Part shown: piece by piece, positions 25,196-34,605 of the stretch | Layout of the letters: each line of letters opens with the position of its first letter | Position numbering within the stretch: the stretch's first letter is position 1 | Assembly (NCBI RefSeq): GCF_000275825.1 | Contig: NZ_JH719942.1 | Location: 1,193,914 to 1,257,913 of the forward strand | Length of the DNA stretch: 64,000 nucleotides | Reading direction: 5' to 3' | Source: Saprospira grandis DSM 2844 | GTDB taxonomy: Bacteria > Bacteroidota > Bacteroidia > Chitinophagales > Saprospiraceae | Translations under genes and position numbers: made by a program | Notes under the pieces: model-generated | Databases searched by the model: none | The model's input: the letters and a program-made list of their open reading frames with translations, nothing else | What the model was told of the DNA's origin: nothing

Positions 25196-27916
25196 ATGAG
25201 TCCAAAGCCCAAAAACCAAAAACCCAAGAAGAAAAAAAGCCTAGCTTGGCGAGTATTATCGACCCTTTTCTTTTGGTCCCTAATGTTTACGATGATCGCC
25301 GTAATTGCCCTGATTGTTATGGCCGCCTTTTATGAGGCCAAAATTGGGGGCTTGGTGGTCCAGGAACTACGCAAAAGCCTAAAAACGGAGCTCAAAGTAG
25401 AGCGAGCAGAACTCTCTTTGATTTGGGATTTCCCCAAGGCTTCGGTCAGTTTGAAAAACCTAGCCCTACATGATAATAGTGGCGATAGTAGTCGTTATTT
25501 GCTGCAAGCCGAAGACCTCTCCTTGAAGTGTAGCATTTGGGGATTGCTGTCGGGGCATTATCAATTTAATGCGATCAGTATATCTAATGCATCCATTGAT
25601 GTGCGGCAATATAAGGATGGGCGGACCAATTACGACATCTTTATTACGGAAGAAGAAGCCGAGGAAACGGGCCAAAGCAGCGACCTTAATCTTTCGATTA
25701 AGGATGCCAATTTTAAGAATGTTAAGCTGCGTTATTTGGACCAGATGATGGACCAAGATGTTAGCTTTTTGCTAGAGTCAGCCTTTTTTGCGGGCGATTT
25801 TAATAATGAGCGCTATATCCTGAAAAGCTTGGCCAATATCCAGATGAACTATCTGGAGATGGGCGGCGAGCGCTACCTAGAAAATAAAGCCCTGGGCTAT
25901 AATGCCAATATTCAGATTGACCACCTAACCCAAAGTTATAGCATTAAAGAGATGAAACTGCAGGCGGAGGGCAATGAGTTTTTGACCACGGGAGAGGTCG
26001 TTTTGGTGCCTAAGGGGAGCCGTTTGGACCTCAAATTTGAGTCGGACAAAGCCAAACTCGGCGCCTTGCTTCAATTGCTGCCGCCCAAGCTCCTCCCCTA
26101 TTTAGGCGGCTTTGAGAGCAATGCTTACATGAGCTTTAAGGCCGAAACCAAGGGCTTACTAGCCCCCAACAGCCTGCCGATGACCAAATTTAACTTTGGT
26201 TTGCGTAGTGGCAGACTGAGCCACCCCAATATGAGTCAATCGCTCAAGGGCGTTAACTTTGATGTAGAATTTGAAAACCGAGGCGGCAGCTCCAATCAGG
26301 CCCTATTAGAGCTCAAAAACTTTGAGGGCAGCTTGGGCGGTCATCCTATTTCCTTGGCCCTAAGGGTAGAGGATTTAGACAACCCCCTAATTGATTTTAG
26401 CTTTGACGGCAAGCTGCCCATTGACCTGATCAAAGGATTTTTGGGCGAAGAAGTGAGCAAGGGCCAAGGCCTGCTCGCCATAGAAAATGTGGCCCTAAAG
26501 GGAAGGCTAAACGATATGCTCAACCCTCGCTACATCCAAAAAGTCAATTTGGGGGGAGCCCTGCGTTTTGATAATGTGGGCCTTGTTCGCTATGGCGTGC
26601 CACTGAGTATTCCCGAGGGGAGTCTGGCCCTCAACAACAATGTGTTTTCGGTCAATAAACTACAATTCAAAAGCCGCAAATCTGACATCCTGCTGCAGGG
26701 GAATTTCCAGAATATTTTGCCCGTTCTCTTTGCCGACTCTAGCAACTCTAAGCAGGCAGAACTAGGCTTTAAGGCCAGTTGGGCCTCTGAAAAACTAGAT
26801 ATTGATGAGCTGATGTTGGCCGCCTTGGGCCCCCAAAGTCAGGAGCCTTTGCCTACAGATTCTATTGCGGCAGATTCGGTTCGGGCCGAGAAAAACGAAC
26901 AGCGAATGTTTGTCTCTAACTTCCTTTTCGGAAGCTTTAAGCTGCATATTCAACAGCTCAATTATGGAGAATTTGAATTTAAGAACATTGATGGCGAACT
27001 CGCCTTTCAGAACAACAAAATGGACCTCAAAGGGCTTTCTCTAGAGGGCTTTCAGGGTAAAATGCGCCTAGATGCCCGCTATACCTTTGATTTGGCGCCC
27101 AAGTTACTAGCCTTTGCCGAACTAGAAAAGATCGATATCAATCAGTTTTTTGAGCAAATGGATAACTTTGGGCAAACCACCTTAGAAGCTCGGCATTTGC
27201 GTGGCCGCTTGAGCAGCTTGGTCAAGCTAAACGCCTTTTGGGATGAACAGGGCCATTTTATGGATAATGAACTCTCTGTTTTGGCCGATGCAAGTTTAGA
27301 AGATGGCGAAATCATTGGCTTTGAAATGTTGGAGGATTTTGGTCAGTATATTAAGGTCAAGGACCTCAAACACATTCGATTTAGTCGAGTAGAAAACCAG
27401 TTCCGCATTGCCAACCGCAAGCTCTATATTCCCGCCATGTTCATTCAAAGCAATGCCATGAATATCACGCTTTCGGGCAGCCATAGTTTTGACCAAGATA
27501 TGGACTACCGCTTCAAGATCAATGTGGGCCAAATTCTGGCCAACCGCTTCAAGCGCTACAATAAGGATATGGAGCCTTTGCCCGCCCGCAAAAAGGGCCT
27601 CTTCAATGTTTATGCGCGCATGTATGGCAACCTCTACGATGAGGAATATCAATATCAGATGGGCCGCAAAAAGGTTAAAAAACTCATGGAGGCCGATATG
27701 AAGGAAGAAACACTAGCCCTGAGCAATAGCCTAAAAGCAGAATTTATGGGCAGCGAATTTGCAGCCCGTGGCGGCAGCGCTCCCTCTGGCAACAACTTCC
27801 AACGAAAGGTCAATACCTTAGAAGAACCCGACGAATGGGCCGATATTCCAGAATATAAAGGCGGTAGTGGCGGCAGTATCGAGGAAGAAGAAGAACCGGA
27901 ATATATTGAGTGGTAA
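25196..27916 (+). CDS. AsmA-family envelope protein
   Basis: It encodes 906 residues. A basic N-terminus and one transmembrane helix (about 20-50, TLFFWSLMFTMIAVIALIVMA) anchor a long periplasmic beta-rich body. AsmA signatures are ELSLIWDFPKASVSLKNLAL near the start and the late repeat region GSHSFDQDMDYRFKINVGQIL. AsmA-like proteins belong to the bridge-type lipid-transfer group that moves phospholipid between membranes or affects outer-membrane assembly. The tail is acidic and Gly/Ser-rich (GGSGGSIEEEEEPEYIEW). It is a single gene between two GMR copies. The stop is 7 bases before GMR locus 11. Confidence 0.82.
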   Translation: MSPKPKNQKPKKKKSLAWRVLSTLFFWSLMFTMIAVIALIVMAAFYEAKIGGLVVQELRKSLKTELKVERAELSLIWDFPKASVSLKNLALHDNSGDSSRYLLQAEDLSLKCSIWGLLSGHYQFNAISISNASIDVRQYKDGRTNYDIFITEEEAEETGQSSDLNLSIKDANFKNVKLRYLDQMMDQDVSFLLESAFFAGDFNNERYILKSLANIQMNYLEMGGERYLENKALGYNANIQIDHLTQSYSIKEMKLQAEGNEFLTTGEVVLVPKGSRLDLKFESDKAKLGALLQLLPPKLLPYLGGFESNAYMSFKAETKGLLAPNSLPMTKFNFGLRSGRLSHPNMSQSLKGVNFDVEFENRGGSSNQALLELKNFEGSLGGHPISLALRVEDLDNPLIDFSFDGKLPIDLIKGFLGEEVSKGQGLLAIENVALKGRLNDMLNPRYIQKVNLGGALRFDNVGLVRYGVPLSIPEGSLALNNNVFSVNKLQFKSRKSDILLQGNFQNILPVLFADSSNSKQAELGFKASWASEKLDIDELMLAALGPQSQEPLPTDSIAADSVRAEKNEQRMFVSNFLFGSFKLHIQQLNYGEFEFKNIDGELAFQNNKMDLKGLSLEGFQGKMRLDARYTFDLAPKLLAFAELEKIDINQFFEQMDNFGQTTLEARHLRGRLSSLVKLNAFWDEQGHFMDNELSVLADASLEDGEIIGFEMLEDFGQYIKVKDLKHIRFSRVENQFRIANRKLYIPAMFIQSNAMNITLSGSHSFDQDMDYRFKINVGQILANRFKRYNKDMEPLPARKKGLFNVYARMYGNLYDEEYQYQMGRKKVKKLMEADMKEETLALSNSLKAEFMGSEFAARGGSAPSGNNFQRKVNTLEEPDEWADIPEYKGGSGGSIEEEEEPEYIEW

Positions 27917-27918
27917 TC

Positions 27919-28094
27919 TTTTGGGGCTGCCCCGCCAGTAGGCGGGTCGGGCTGTCCGCTGCTCGCTGCTCGCTCGGCCCTGCAGGCTTTTTCGCTTCGC
28001 TTCAAAAGCCTTGGGTCTGCCGCCTGCGGCGGCCCTGCTCTCATCCCTCAGCCGCGTCGCTGCGCTCCTTTGCGGCGGCTTCGCCGCCTGCTAG
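27919..28094 (+). repeat. GMR locus 11
   Basis: Immediately after the AsmA-like gene. Stem 2 is the long AGGCTTTTTCGCTTCGCTTCAAAAGCC type (27 bases, described in two halves AGGCTTTTTCGC and GCTTCAAAAGCC). It carries the full stem 4 module ending GGCGGCTTCGCCGCC. Confidence 0.9.
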
Positions 28095-28100
28095 ACGCAT

Positions 28101-28140
28101 AAAAAAAGCGCCCATGCTCTGAGGAGCATAGGCGCTTTTT
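28101..28140 (-). terminator. Intrinsic terminator of the acidic lipoprotein gene
   Basis: The minus strand shows AAGCGCCTATGCTC, short loop, GAGCATGGGCGCTT and a T-tract, 13 bases past the stop. Confidence 0.85.
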
Positions 28141-28153
28141 GCTTTGGGCCAGA

Positions 28154-28876
28154 CTAATAGGCCTTTACCTTATCGGAAAAAGAGTTAAAGATATCGCTGG
28201 CGTAGTTAAATATTTTTTCTTCTGCCTTAAAGTTATCGCTAGGCTTAAACTCTCCGCCTAGGCCTTCCACCTTATTGTTTCCGGCTAATTGATAATAATT
28301 TTGGCCCTCAAAAACGTGTAGATCTAAATTAGTCGGACTCACATCGCTCACGCAATCGAGTTGGCTAAAGCAGTAGATTTCGGCCTCGCCATCCTTATCT
28401 TCATCGGCAATTTGGAAAGCTGCATTAGGAAACTTGCTGACTAGGTCAAAGTTGCAATTTTCCATATCGTAATGCTTAATATTTTGGCGTTTGGCTTCTT
28501 GGCCATCCCAGAAATAATAGCCTAGGCTCATATAGTGGCGGCCTTCAGAAAAGTATTGGTTGCGGAGCAAATAGTAAGTGCCCTTAATATCCTTTACCTC
28601 AGTGGCTTCTTCTAGATCGGGGCCATGCACCATCAGGCCATTGAAGGGGAGTTTTTTGGCGGGCACTGCCGTCATCGTAATTTCAAAAGGGCCAGCAGCG
28701 GCTTCGGCAAAAGCCTCTTCCTCGCTCATGGGTTCCTCTTCTGTTTCTTTTTGGGCCTCTTCTTTGGGCGTTTCTTTTTGGGCCGTTTGCTCATCTGTTT
28801 GAGGAGCAGATTGGTTTTGGCAGGCGCTGCCCATCAGCAAAAAGGCCAGGGCCAAGGGGATAAATAGTTTTCTCAT
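28154..28876 (-). CDS. Acidic lipoprotein of unknown function
   Basis: It encodes 240 residues. The lipobox leader MRKLFIPLALAFLLMGSACQ predicts lipidation at Cys19. Residues 20-60 are a Glu/Gln/Lys-rich spacer (TAQKETPKEEAQKETEEEPM), the usual tether between lipid and domain in Bacteroidota lipoproteins. The globular part has TYYLLRNQYFSEGRHY, a Tyr/Phe-rich core and a calcium-loop-like DEDKDGEAEIYCFSQLDCVSD. No family was recognised. It stands alone with its own terminator and GMR copies on both sides. Confidence 0.7.
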   Translation of the reverse strand: MRKLFIPLALAFLLMGSACQNQSAPQTDEQTAQKETPKEEAQKETEEEPMSEEEAFAEAAAGPFEITMTAVPAKKLPFNGLMVHGPDLEEATEVKDIKGTYYLLRNQYFSEGRHYMSLGYYFWDGQEAKRQNIKHYDMENCNFDLVSKFPNAAFQIADEDKDGEAEIYCFSQLDCVSDVSPTNLDLHVFEGQNYYQLAGNNKVEGLGGEFKPSDNFKAEEKIFNYASDIFNSFSDKVKAY

Positions 28877-28923
28877 GTTTTCTATAGTAAATTAGTGGAG
28901 ATAAATAGCGTAGATATGCGCAG

Positions 28924-29052
28924 AGCCGCCCTTCTGGCTGAGGGGCTGTAGCAGGGCCGCCAAAGGCGGCAGACCAAAGCGGCGCAGCCGCTGCAGGGCC
29001 GAGCAGACCTGCGAGCTGCGCAATGGCCCGACCCGAAGGGGCAGCCCCAAAA
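28924..29052 (-). repeat. GMR locus 12
   Basis: Between the lipoprotein start and the ArsR gene 3' end. Core complement GAGCAGACCTGCGAGC, stem 3 GCCGCCAAAGGCGGC. Confidence 0.9.
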
Positions 29053-29120
29053 TAAAAAAGCTTTACCTCCAAAAGATAAAGCAAAAGACGGAAGTCCGAA
29101 AGAAAGTCATCAAAAAAAGC

Positions 29121-29420
29121 CTAAAAACACTGCTCTACATAGGCAAGCACCTGCGCCACTGCTTCATCTTTGATGGCATAAAAATGTTTGTTACCTTCGG
29201 GACGGACCACAAGCACCCCTTTATTTTTGAGAATGCCCAAATGATGAGAAACCACCGCCTGCTCAATATTGAGGATGCCATGAATATCCTTAACGGGCAA
29301 TTCGCCTTTCTCTTTTAGAAGGTCGACAATAGCCAGACGAAGAGGATGGGCAAGGGCGCGAAGGGCCGCAGCAGCAGCTTCTAGGGTCGCAATGCTTAAT
29401 CTAGCTTCTAACTGACTCAT
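29121..29420 (-). CDS. ArsR-family winged-helix regulator
   Basis: It encodes 99 residues. The ATG at 29420 (MSQLEARLSIA) is chosen: the longer frame to 29546 adds 42 residues unlike the family. The winged helix is clear: RALAHPLRLAIVDLLKEKGE, the recognition helix IEQAVVSHHLGILKNKGVL, and a wing ending RPEGNKHFYAIKD. Classic ArsR metal-binding cysteines (CxC in the recognition helix) are absent, so it probably senses something other than arsenite. It is divergent from the metalloprotease gene. The 260-base gap between them is AT-rich and likely holds both promoters. Confidence 0.85.
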   Translation of the reverse strand: MSQLEARLSIATLEAAAAALRALAHPLRLAIVDLLKEKGELPVKDIHGILNIEQAVVSHHLGILKNKGVLVVRPEGNKHFYAIKDEAVAQVLAYVEQCF

Positions 29421-29494
29421 AGGATGTTGATTTAATTTGAGGTATACAATTGAAACAAAGTTAATCAAAAAAGTAGAAGGTCCTAAAAAATTAG

Positions 29495-29508
29495 CTATAT
29501 AAATATAG
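29495..29508. promoter_or_regulatory. Candidate ArsR operator palindrome
   Basis: A perfect CTATATAAATATAG palindrome lies 75 bases upstream of the ArsR start. ArsR proteins bind AT-rich inverted repeats of this size; the assignment is inference. Confidence 0.35.
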
Positions 29509-29681
29509 TCCTTTTTATATGTAGTTAGGAGATATCTAAAGTTCAAAATATAATTTTACAAACTAGCTATTAACAACTATTTTGCTTGTCTTGGCCGTAT
29601 ATAAGCCAACAAAAGTGCAAAAAATACATTTAGTGCTAGGGCAAAATGCCCTTCTTTCGTCAATCATTAAAACCAACAGCT

Positions 29682-31199
29682 ATGCGATTGCTATACTTTT
29701 CTTTTTTATGCTCGCTCCTTTGGGTGGGGCAACTACTGGCCCAACAGGCGCCCTGTGGGGTCTCTTTGGCCGATGGAGCCGCCATTAAGGCCCAAATGAT
29801 GGAAAACCGCCGCAACATCAACTTGGCCCAGATTAGCCGACAAAATACCACTTATATTCCCTTAAGTCTGCATTTGGTGGGCAGTGAATCTGGGCAGGGT
29901 TTTGCCTCGGGCAGCAAGGCCGTAGAAATGCTTTGCAAGCTCAATAGCGATTTTGCCGACCAAAATATTTTCTTCTATCTCAATGGTCCAGTTCGCTTTA
30001 TTTATGATGATGTGATTTATGATGATGCCTATAATAATACGGGCCAAATTAGAATGAGCAGTTATAAGGTCCCCAATAGCCTCAATGTTTTTGTGAGTGC
30101 CAATGTGAGCCGCTCGGTGGCGGGTTATTATACGCCTTCTCGCGACTTTGTTTTTATTCAAAATAGCTATGCCAATGGTAGTTCGACCACCATTACGCAT
30201 GAGCTCGGCCACTTTTTCACCTTGCCACATACCTTTTATGGTTGGGAGGGCATAGATGCCCGGGCACAATATAGTGGCAGCCCTGCCCCAGTAGTTGTCA
30301 ATGGGCGTTTGGTCGAAAATGTAGACCGAGGAATTGGGGCCAATTGCGCCAATGCCGCCGATGGCTTTTGCGATACCGAAGCCGATTATATTTCGGAGCG
30401 CTTTAGCTGCCCTGTTTCTACTAGTTTGCAAGATCCTATAGGGGTCAGTTTGCAAATCAATAGCGACTACTTCATGTCTTATTCTAGCGATAATTGCCAA
30501 AATACTTTTTCGCAGGAACAAAAGAATGCCATGCTCGCCGATATGGCCAACCGTGGCTGGACCAATTTCCCTGCGCCCAGCAGTATGGATAGCCTAGACG
30601 GTAGCCAACTCCAAGGCATTAGCCCCATCAACAATGATTTTGCCCAAGAAACCAATGGACAAATTCGCCTAGAATGGGATGCTTCTACAGCACCCAATGC
30701 CAACCAATGGGTCATTACGGTAGAGCGTATTTTTAACAATATTCCCTTGGGGCAGGTCTATACCGCTAGCGTGATGAATCAGAATTTTGCCTTTATTCCT
30801 AGCTCGGCTTTGGGGAGCAATCGTCAGTTTCGCTGGACCGTCAAGCCCCTGCAGCCAGCCTATACTTGTGCCCCCAGTTCTTCCCCCTTCTATTTTCAAA
30901 CGGGCACGGTTAGCAGTAGCCATAACTTGGCTGATTTGGCCCAAAATGAGCTGCAGATTTTCCCCAATCCCATCCAAGATGCCGCCCTACAGCTTCGGCT
31001 GACGGCCTTGGCCAATAGCTCGGCCCAACTGGCCATTTATGGTTTAGATGGTCGCATCATTTGGGAGAAACAGAACTTGGCCCTAATCGCTGGCGAGCAA
31101 GATTTCCGCCTAGCGATTCCAGCACTAGCCCCTGGCCAATATTTTATCCTGATTCGTAGTGATAAACAAGTTTGGAGACAGGCTTTTATTAAGCAGTAG
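29682..31199 (+). CDS. Secreted M43-like metalloprotease with type A T9SS sorting domain
   Basis: It encodes 505 residues. Signal peptide MRLLYFSFLCSLLWVGQLLAQ. The zinc site is HELGHFFTLPH (173-183: His173, His177, His183, catalytic Glu174), as in pappalysin-type (M43) peptidases, with a later Met-turn candidate SDYFMSYSSDNC. A beta-sandwich linker follows (about 300-420), then a C-terminal sorting domain of type A (LQIFPNPIQDAALQLRL to the end, with GQYFILIRS), which directs export through the type IX system and surface attachment or release. The ATG at 29682 begins the leader; the frame upstream to 29646 is open but lacks leader character. A role in predation or nutrient acquisition is plausible but not shown. 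Confidence 0.88.
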   Translation: MRLLYFSFLCSLLWVGQLLAQQAPCGVSLADGAAIKAQMMENRRNINLAQISRQNTTYIPLSLHLVGSESGQGFASGSKAVEMLCKLNSDFADQNIFFYLNGPVRFIYDDVIYDDAYNNTGQIRMSSYKVPNSLNVFVSANVSRSVAGYYTPSRDFVFIQNSYANGSSTTITHELGHFFTLPHTFYGWEGIDARAQYSGSPAPVVVNGRLVENVDRGIGANCANAADGFCDTEADYISERFSCPVSTSLQDPIGVSLQINSDYFMSYSSDNCQNTFSQEQKNAMLADMANRGWTNFPAPSSMDSLDGSQLQGISPINNDFAQETNGQIRLEWDASTAPNANQWVITVERIFNNIPLGQVYTASVMNQNFAFIPSSALGSNRQFRWTVKPLQPAYTCAPSSSPFYFQTGTVSSSHNLADLAQNELQIFPNPIQDAALQLRLTALANSSAQLAIYGLDGRIIWEKQNLALIAGEQDFRLAIPALAPGQYFILIRSDKQVWRQAFIKQ

Positions 31200-31203
31200 G
31201 CTA

Positions 31204-31350
31204 TTTTTTTGGGGCTGCCCCGCCCTGCGGGCGGGTCGGGCTGTCCGCAGCTCGCTGCTCGCTCGGCCCTGCGCGGGCTACGCCCGCTAGGTCTGCCGCC
31301 TGCGGCGGCCCTGCTCTCATCCCTCAGCCTGCGGCCCTTTGGGCCTGTAG
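31204..31350 (+). repeat. GMR locus 13
   Basis: It starts at the T-tract GGCTATTTTTTTGGGG directly after the protease stop. Stem 1 CCCGCCCTGCGGGCGGG, stem 2 GCGGGCTACGCCCGC. Confidence 0.9.
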
Positions 31351-31458
31351 GGCGCAAAATGGGGCTAGCTGACAAATTGGCCGCCTATTGGGAACTGGAA
31401 TTATCTTTGACGGCTTTTAACTAAGTTCAACATCATCCCCTTAGACACAGTATAGTAT

Positions 31459-31929
31459 ATGTTCGGAAATTTCAAACGCTGGTTAGGCTTCTCGGAAGTC
31501 AAGATGCGCATATCGGCCCTAGAGGTCTATCCCACAGATGTAAACACCATCAATGCAGAATTACTTTTTTCGGCCAAGGGTGCCGCTAGTATTGAGGCCA
31601 TTCGTCTTCGCCTGATTGAGCGCTATGAGCGTGGGCGGGGCGAGAACAAACAGATTGATGAATACATTTTGGGCGAAAAGCTCATTGAGGAGCCCTTACA
31701 TTTAGAAAATGGGCAGGACTTCAGTTTGTTTTTCAAGCTTCCCTTTCAGTTTCAGCTCTCTAATATGGATCGTTTGGAGCGCTCTAATGTTTTGGGCAAG
31801 AGTTTGGCGGGTTTTGCCAAAAGCCTCAAATCGGCTAAATCTAGTTATAGAATTGAGGCCGTGGCCCAATTAGAGGGCCAAGAAGGCCAACTTTGGGAAG
31901 AATGCAAAATTCGTTTTCAGGGAAAATAA
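31459..31929 (+). CDS. Small arrestin/Spo0M-like protein (tentative)
   Basis: It encodes 156 residues with no signal peptide or membrane segment. The pattern MRISALEVYPTDVNTINAELLFSAKG..IEAIRLRLIERYERG and the later FSLFFKLPFQFQ suggest an all-beta arrestin-like sandwich similar to the N-terminal half of Spo0M proteins. Identification rests on pattern only. A strong terminator follows at 31945, so it is a single-gene unit. Function unknown. Confidence 0.5.
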   Translation: MFGNFKRWLGFSEVKMRISALEVYPTDVNTINAELLFSAKGAASIEAIRLRLIERYERGRGENKQIDEYILGEKLIEEPLHLENGQDFSLFFKLPFQFQLSNMDRLERSNVLGKSLAGFAKSLKSAKSSYRIEAVAQLEGQEGQLWEECKIRFQGK

Positions 31930-31944
31930 GGCTTTGCATTTTCA

Positions 31945-31983
31945 GCAAAAAGGCCCAACTTTATAGAAGTTGGGCCTTTTTGC
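31945..31983 (+). terminator. Intrinsic terminator
   Basis: A near-perfect hairpin GCAAAAAGGCCCAACTT/AAGTTGGGCCTTTTTGC, 15 bases past the stop at 31929. It can act in both directions. Confidence 0.9.
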
Positions 31984-31987
31984 GTTT

Positions 31988-32155
31988 AGGCGGGCGGCCT
32001 TTAGGCCGTTTTTGGCGAGCTCATCCGCCGGCCCAGCGCTGCGGAGGGGTGGCCGAAGGCCAGACCGAGCTGGCGAAGCCAGCGAAGGGCCGAACAGACC
32101 TGTGAGCCCCGCAGCATAGCGGCGGCCAGCGAAGCTGGCCGCGGGCCCCAAAAAA
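31988..32155 (-). repeat. GMR locus 14
   Basis: Between a terminator and the next gene start. A GGGGCCCGCGGCC variant with GGCCAGCGAAGCTGGCC; it ends 10 bases before the ATG at 32166, so it lies in or next to the promoter/leader of that gene. Confidence 0.88.
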
Positions 32156-32165
32156 ATAAAAAACT

Positions 32166-32906
32166 ATGTATCCACTTCTTCTCTTTTTAACGGTATTGAC
32201 CCTAGCGGTTTTGTTTTTAGCTTGGCGATTATTGCAATCGCCCAAGGCGCCCCAACAAGAAGAAAGCGAGGCGCCCCTCAACAACCAGCAGCAGTTGGGC
32301 CAGCGCCTTCGGCATGCCTTATATTGGGCCGAGCGGCATGAGCGGCAGGCCAAAGAAGAGCTAGAAAGCGGCTATCGGCAGCAAAAAGAGCTCTTAGAAA
32401 GCTTGGGGCGGCCTAGCTATGTCGAGCTACCGAGCAAGTCCCTTTTTTTCTGTTTGCGCCCCATAGACGAGGGCCAAAATATCTATTATTATCAGAGAGA
32501 TTTGCAAGAAAAGCGGGAAGATTACTTGGAGGAAAGCCAGCGGATTTTGCAAGAATTTGAGCAAGAGCGGGAGGTATTAGTACAGCAAATTGGGCTTTTT
32601 GGGGAGTTGCAGCAATCGCATCGAGAAAACCTGCAGCGCTTGGAGGCCCTTAAAAAAGGGGACCAAAGTTGGGCTCAGCTCGAGCGGCATCGGCAGTATT
32701 TGGCCCAGCAAAAAGCCCAGGATAAAAAAGAAGAGGCCGCCATTTTGCAGCAATACCGCCTAGCACTCATTGCCGAAGAGCTGGCCTTTCAGGAAGACTG
32801 CCAGCAGGCCTATGAAGAGCTCCTTCAGGAGGATCGGCTGCTGTTGGGGCCAGAGCTCGAGCAGCTGCGGGCTAGAGTAGAGCAGCAAGATCCTGACCGT
32901 GGCTAG
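32166..32906 (+). CDS. Membrane-anchored coiled-coil protein, unknown function
   Basis: It encodes 246 residues. An N-terminal transmembrane helix (LLLFLTVLTLAVLFLAWRLL) is followed by a Gln/Glu/Arg-rich chain that should form long coiled coils (about 40-90 and 105-245, for example EEQEREVLVQQIGL-type heptads in 115-140). No catalytic motif is visible. It resembles many lineage-specific envelope proteins. The next gene begins 65 bases later, so both may share a transcript. GMR locus 14 is directly upstream. Confidence 0.6.
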   Translation: MYPLLLFLTVLTLAVLFLAWRLLQSPKAPQQEESEAPLNNQQQLGQRLRHALYWAERHERQAKEELESGYRQQKELLESLGRPSYVELPSKSLFFCLRPIDEGQNIYYYQRDLQEKREDYLEESQRILQEFEQEREVLVQQIGLFGELQQSHRENLQRLEALKKGDQSWAQLERHRQYLAQQKAQDKKEEAAILQQYRLALIAEELAFQEDCQQAYEELLQEDRLLLGPELEQLRARVEQQDPDRG

Positions 32907-32970
32907 GCTTTTGCATAAAGAGAAGAAAAAAACTAACTTAACACTCAGAACGCTAAATTTACAGATAAGT

Positions 32971-34569
32971 ATGAGAACTATTTGCATGTTTCTTCTTGCC
33001 CTTATGGGCTCCCCTTTAGTATGGGCTAGCAAGCCAGCAAACTCCGATGGCTCCATTCAAAAAATTTTACTCCTCAGCGAGCAACAAAAGTACCTGATTA
33101 AGCAAAGCGCAAAAGCCTTTATGGGCCTCGCCAATAGCCCTAAGGTGGTCGATTACTACCTACAGATTGACTCTTCGCTCTTGGTTTTTGAGGAAAACCT
33201 AGTGGAGCTAGAAGAATTTAGTGAGTCGCCAATTCTTAAACCCGCCCTAACCGACCTAAAAAACAACTGGAAGGAATACAGCCTTGTCGTCAGCCGAGAA
33301 ATTGGCCCAAAGACCTGCTCTAAACTGCTCAAACTGGAGCGCAAAACCTATGAGGCGGCAGAGGCCTATCGCTTTGCGCTCAGTGGATATATTGCTCAGA
33401 TTTACCCCAATATTGCACGCAACCTCAAAGAATCTTATGGCCTGAGTAGCCGGGCCTACACCCAAGCTATTTTTGCCGAAAGTTATATGTTTTATCAATA
33501 TGCTAGTCGCTTGGAGCTGCCCGAAAAGCGAAGTTTGGAGCGCAGCCTAAAAAAGGTAGAAGAACAAACCCTAGCCAATTTTGATATCCTGCTCAATAGT
33601 AAAATCAATACCGCAAGCACCAAAGGACAACTCCAAAGTATTAAAGAAAAATGGCTGGGGCTGGCTAAGGAGTTTGAGCAATACAACTCCAAAAGCCGTA
33701 GCTATATGACTAGCCTAGCCGGCCATTCGGATGAAAGCAGTCAGGCGCTTTGTCGGCTTGCCCGTGAGTACAGCCAGTTGGTCGAGGTCCTATCTGTGAG
33801 CCATTTGGTGGCCATGGTGAGCCGCCACCGCGCCCAAAATAAAGAAATGGCGCGCACCTACCTACTTGCGGCCTTTGAGTTGGAGCGCGACCGCAGCGTC
33901 CGTCAATCATTAGATGAGCTCATCTCGCAATTTGAGAACCGCAATCGCCGTTTGGTGGTTTTTGCCCCCACCAAAGCCGCTCGTCGGTCGGCAGAAACCA
34001 TTGGTCGATTCTGGAAAAACTACAAAAAGGCCCTAAAGAAAAACTATACCGAGGAGGGCCTCTTCAAACTCATTGAGCAAAGCCATATTATCATGGCGGC
34101 CTGCGACCGCATGGCAGAAGACCTAGAAAATTATGCTGGCCAGCTCCCACTCTACCCCAAAGAGCAGAAAGAATTGCCCAAAGAAGAGCGCATCATTCAC
34201 TTGCTCAATATTGTGGGCCATCAAACTACCGACATTCAGCGCCTCTTGATTTATCGAGTACAAACGGCCAAAAACCAGGGCGGAAGCATTTCGCTGCGCC
34301 GCTATGAAGACACCGTAAAGGAGTTTGAGCAGACCTTGCAGCAGCTACAAACTTTTGAGGACAACACCCCCGCCATTGTCGAGGGCCTACATAAATTGGA
34401 AACCCTTTGGACCCAGCTCAAAAATGATTATTTGGGGGCCAAAACCCTAGAAAAAGAGGAGCTGCTTAGCTGTATTGAGCAAATTGATTTATTGGCTAGC
34501 GAGTTAGAACAACTGAGTATTCTCTATGAAAACATGGTCAATACTTTGGTCCAATATAGCTTAAAATAA
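32971..34569 (+). CDS. Secreted helical protein with PilJ-like sensor repeats (tentative)
   Basis: It encodes 532 residues. Signal peptide MRTICMFLLALMGSPLVWA; the start at 32971 is chosen because the frame upstream to 32899 adds only a basic stretch. The rest is nearly all helix. Two regions (about 25-130 and 395-500) have the spacing of PilJ/NIT-type periplasmic sensor bundles: an early LSEQQKYLIKQSAKA, later LVELEEFSES..LTDLKNNWKEY, and EFEQTLQQLQTFEDN..LHKLETLWTQLKND. There is no transmembrane or signalling domain, so it would be a free periplasmic or surface protein. Function unknown. A terminator follows 8 bases after the stop. Confidence 0.55.
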   Translation: MRTICMFLLALMGSPLVWASKPANSDGSIQKILLLSEQQKYLIKQSAKAFMGLANSPKVVDYYLQIDSSLLVFEENLVELEEFSESPILKPALTDLKNNWKEYSLVVSREIGPKTCSKLLKLERKTYEAAEAYRFALSGYIAQIYPNIARNLKESYGLSSRAYTQAIFAESYMFYQYASRLELPEKRSLERSLKKVEEQTLANFDILLNSKINTASTKGQLQSIKEKWLGLAKEFEQYNSKSRSYMTSLAGHSDESSQALCRLAREYSQLVEVLSVSHLVAMVSRHRAQNKEMARTYLLAAFELERDRSVRQSLDELISQFENRNRRLVVFAPTKAARRSAETIGRFWKNYKKALKKNYTEEGLFKLIEQSHIIMAACDRMAEDLENYAGQLPLYPKEQKELPKEERIIHLLNIVGHQTTDIQRLLIYRVQTAKNQGGSISLRRYEDTVKEFEQTLQQLQTFEDNTPAIVEGLHKLETLWTQLKNDYLGAKTLEKEELLSCIEQIDLLASELEQLSILYENMVNTLVQYSLK

Positions 34570-34576
34570 TCCGTTT

Positions 34577-34605
34577 AGCCCTTCTGTTTTGAAGGGCTTT
34601 TTTTT
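34577..34605 (+). terminator. Intrinsic terminator
   Basis: AGCCCTTC-tgtttt-GAAGGGCT followed by eight T. The T-tract is also the first part of GMR locus 15. Confidence 0.9.

Noticed and set aside
29862-30521. 219-codon frame antisense to the metalloprotease
   Set aside because: It lies wholly inside the protease gene, whose zinc site and sorting domain are certain.
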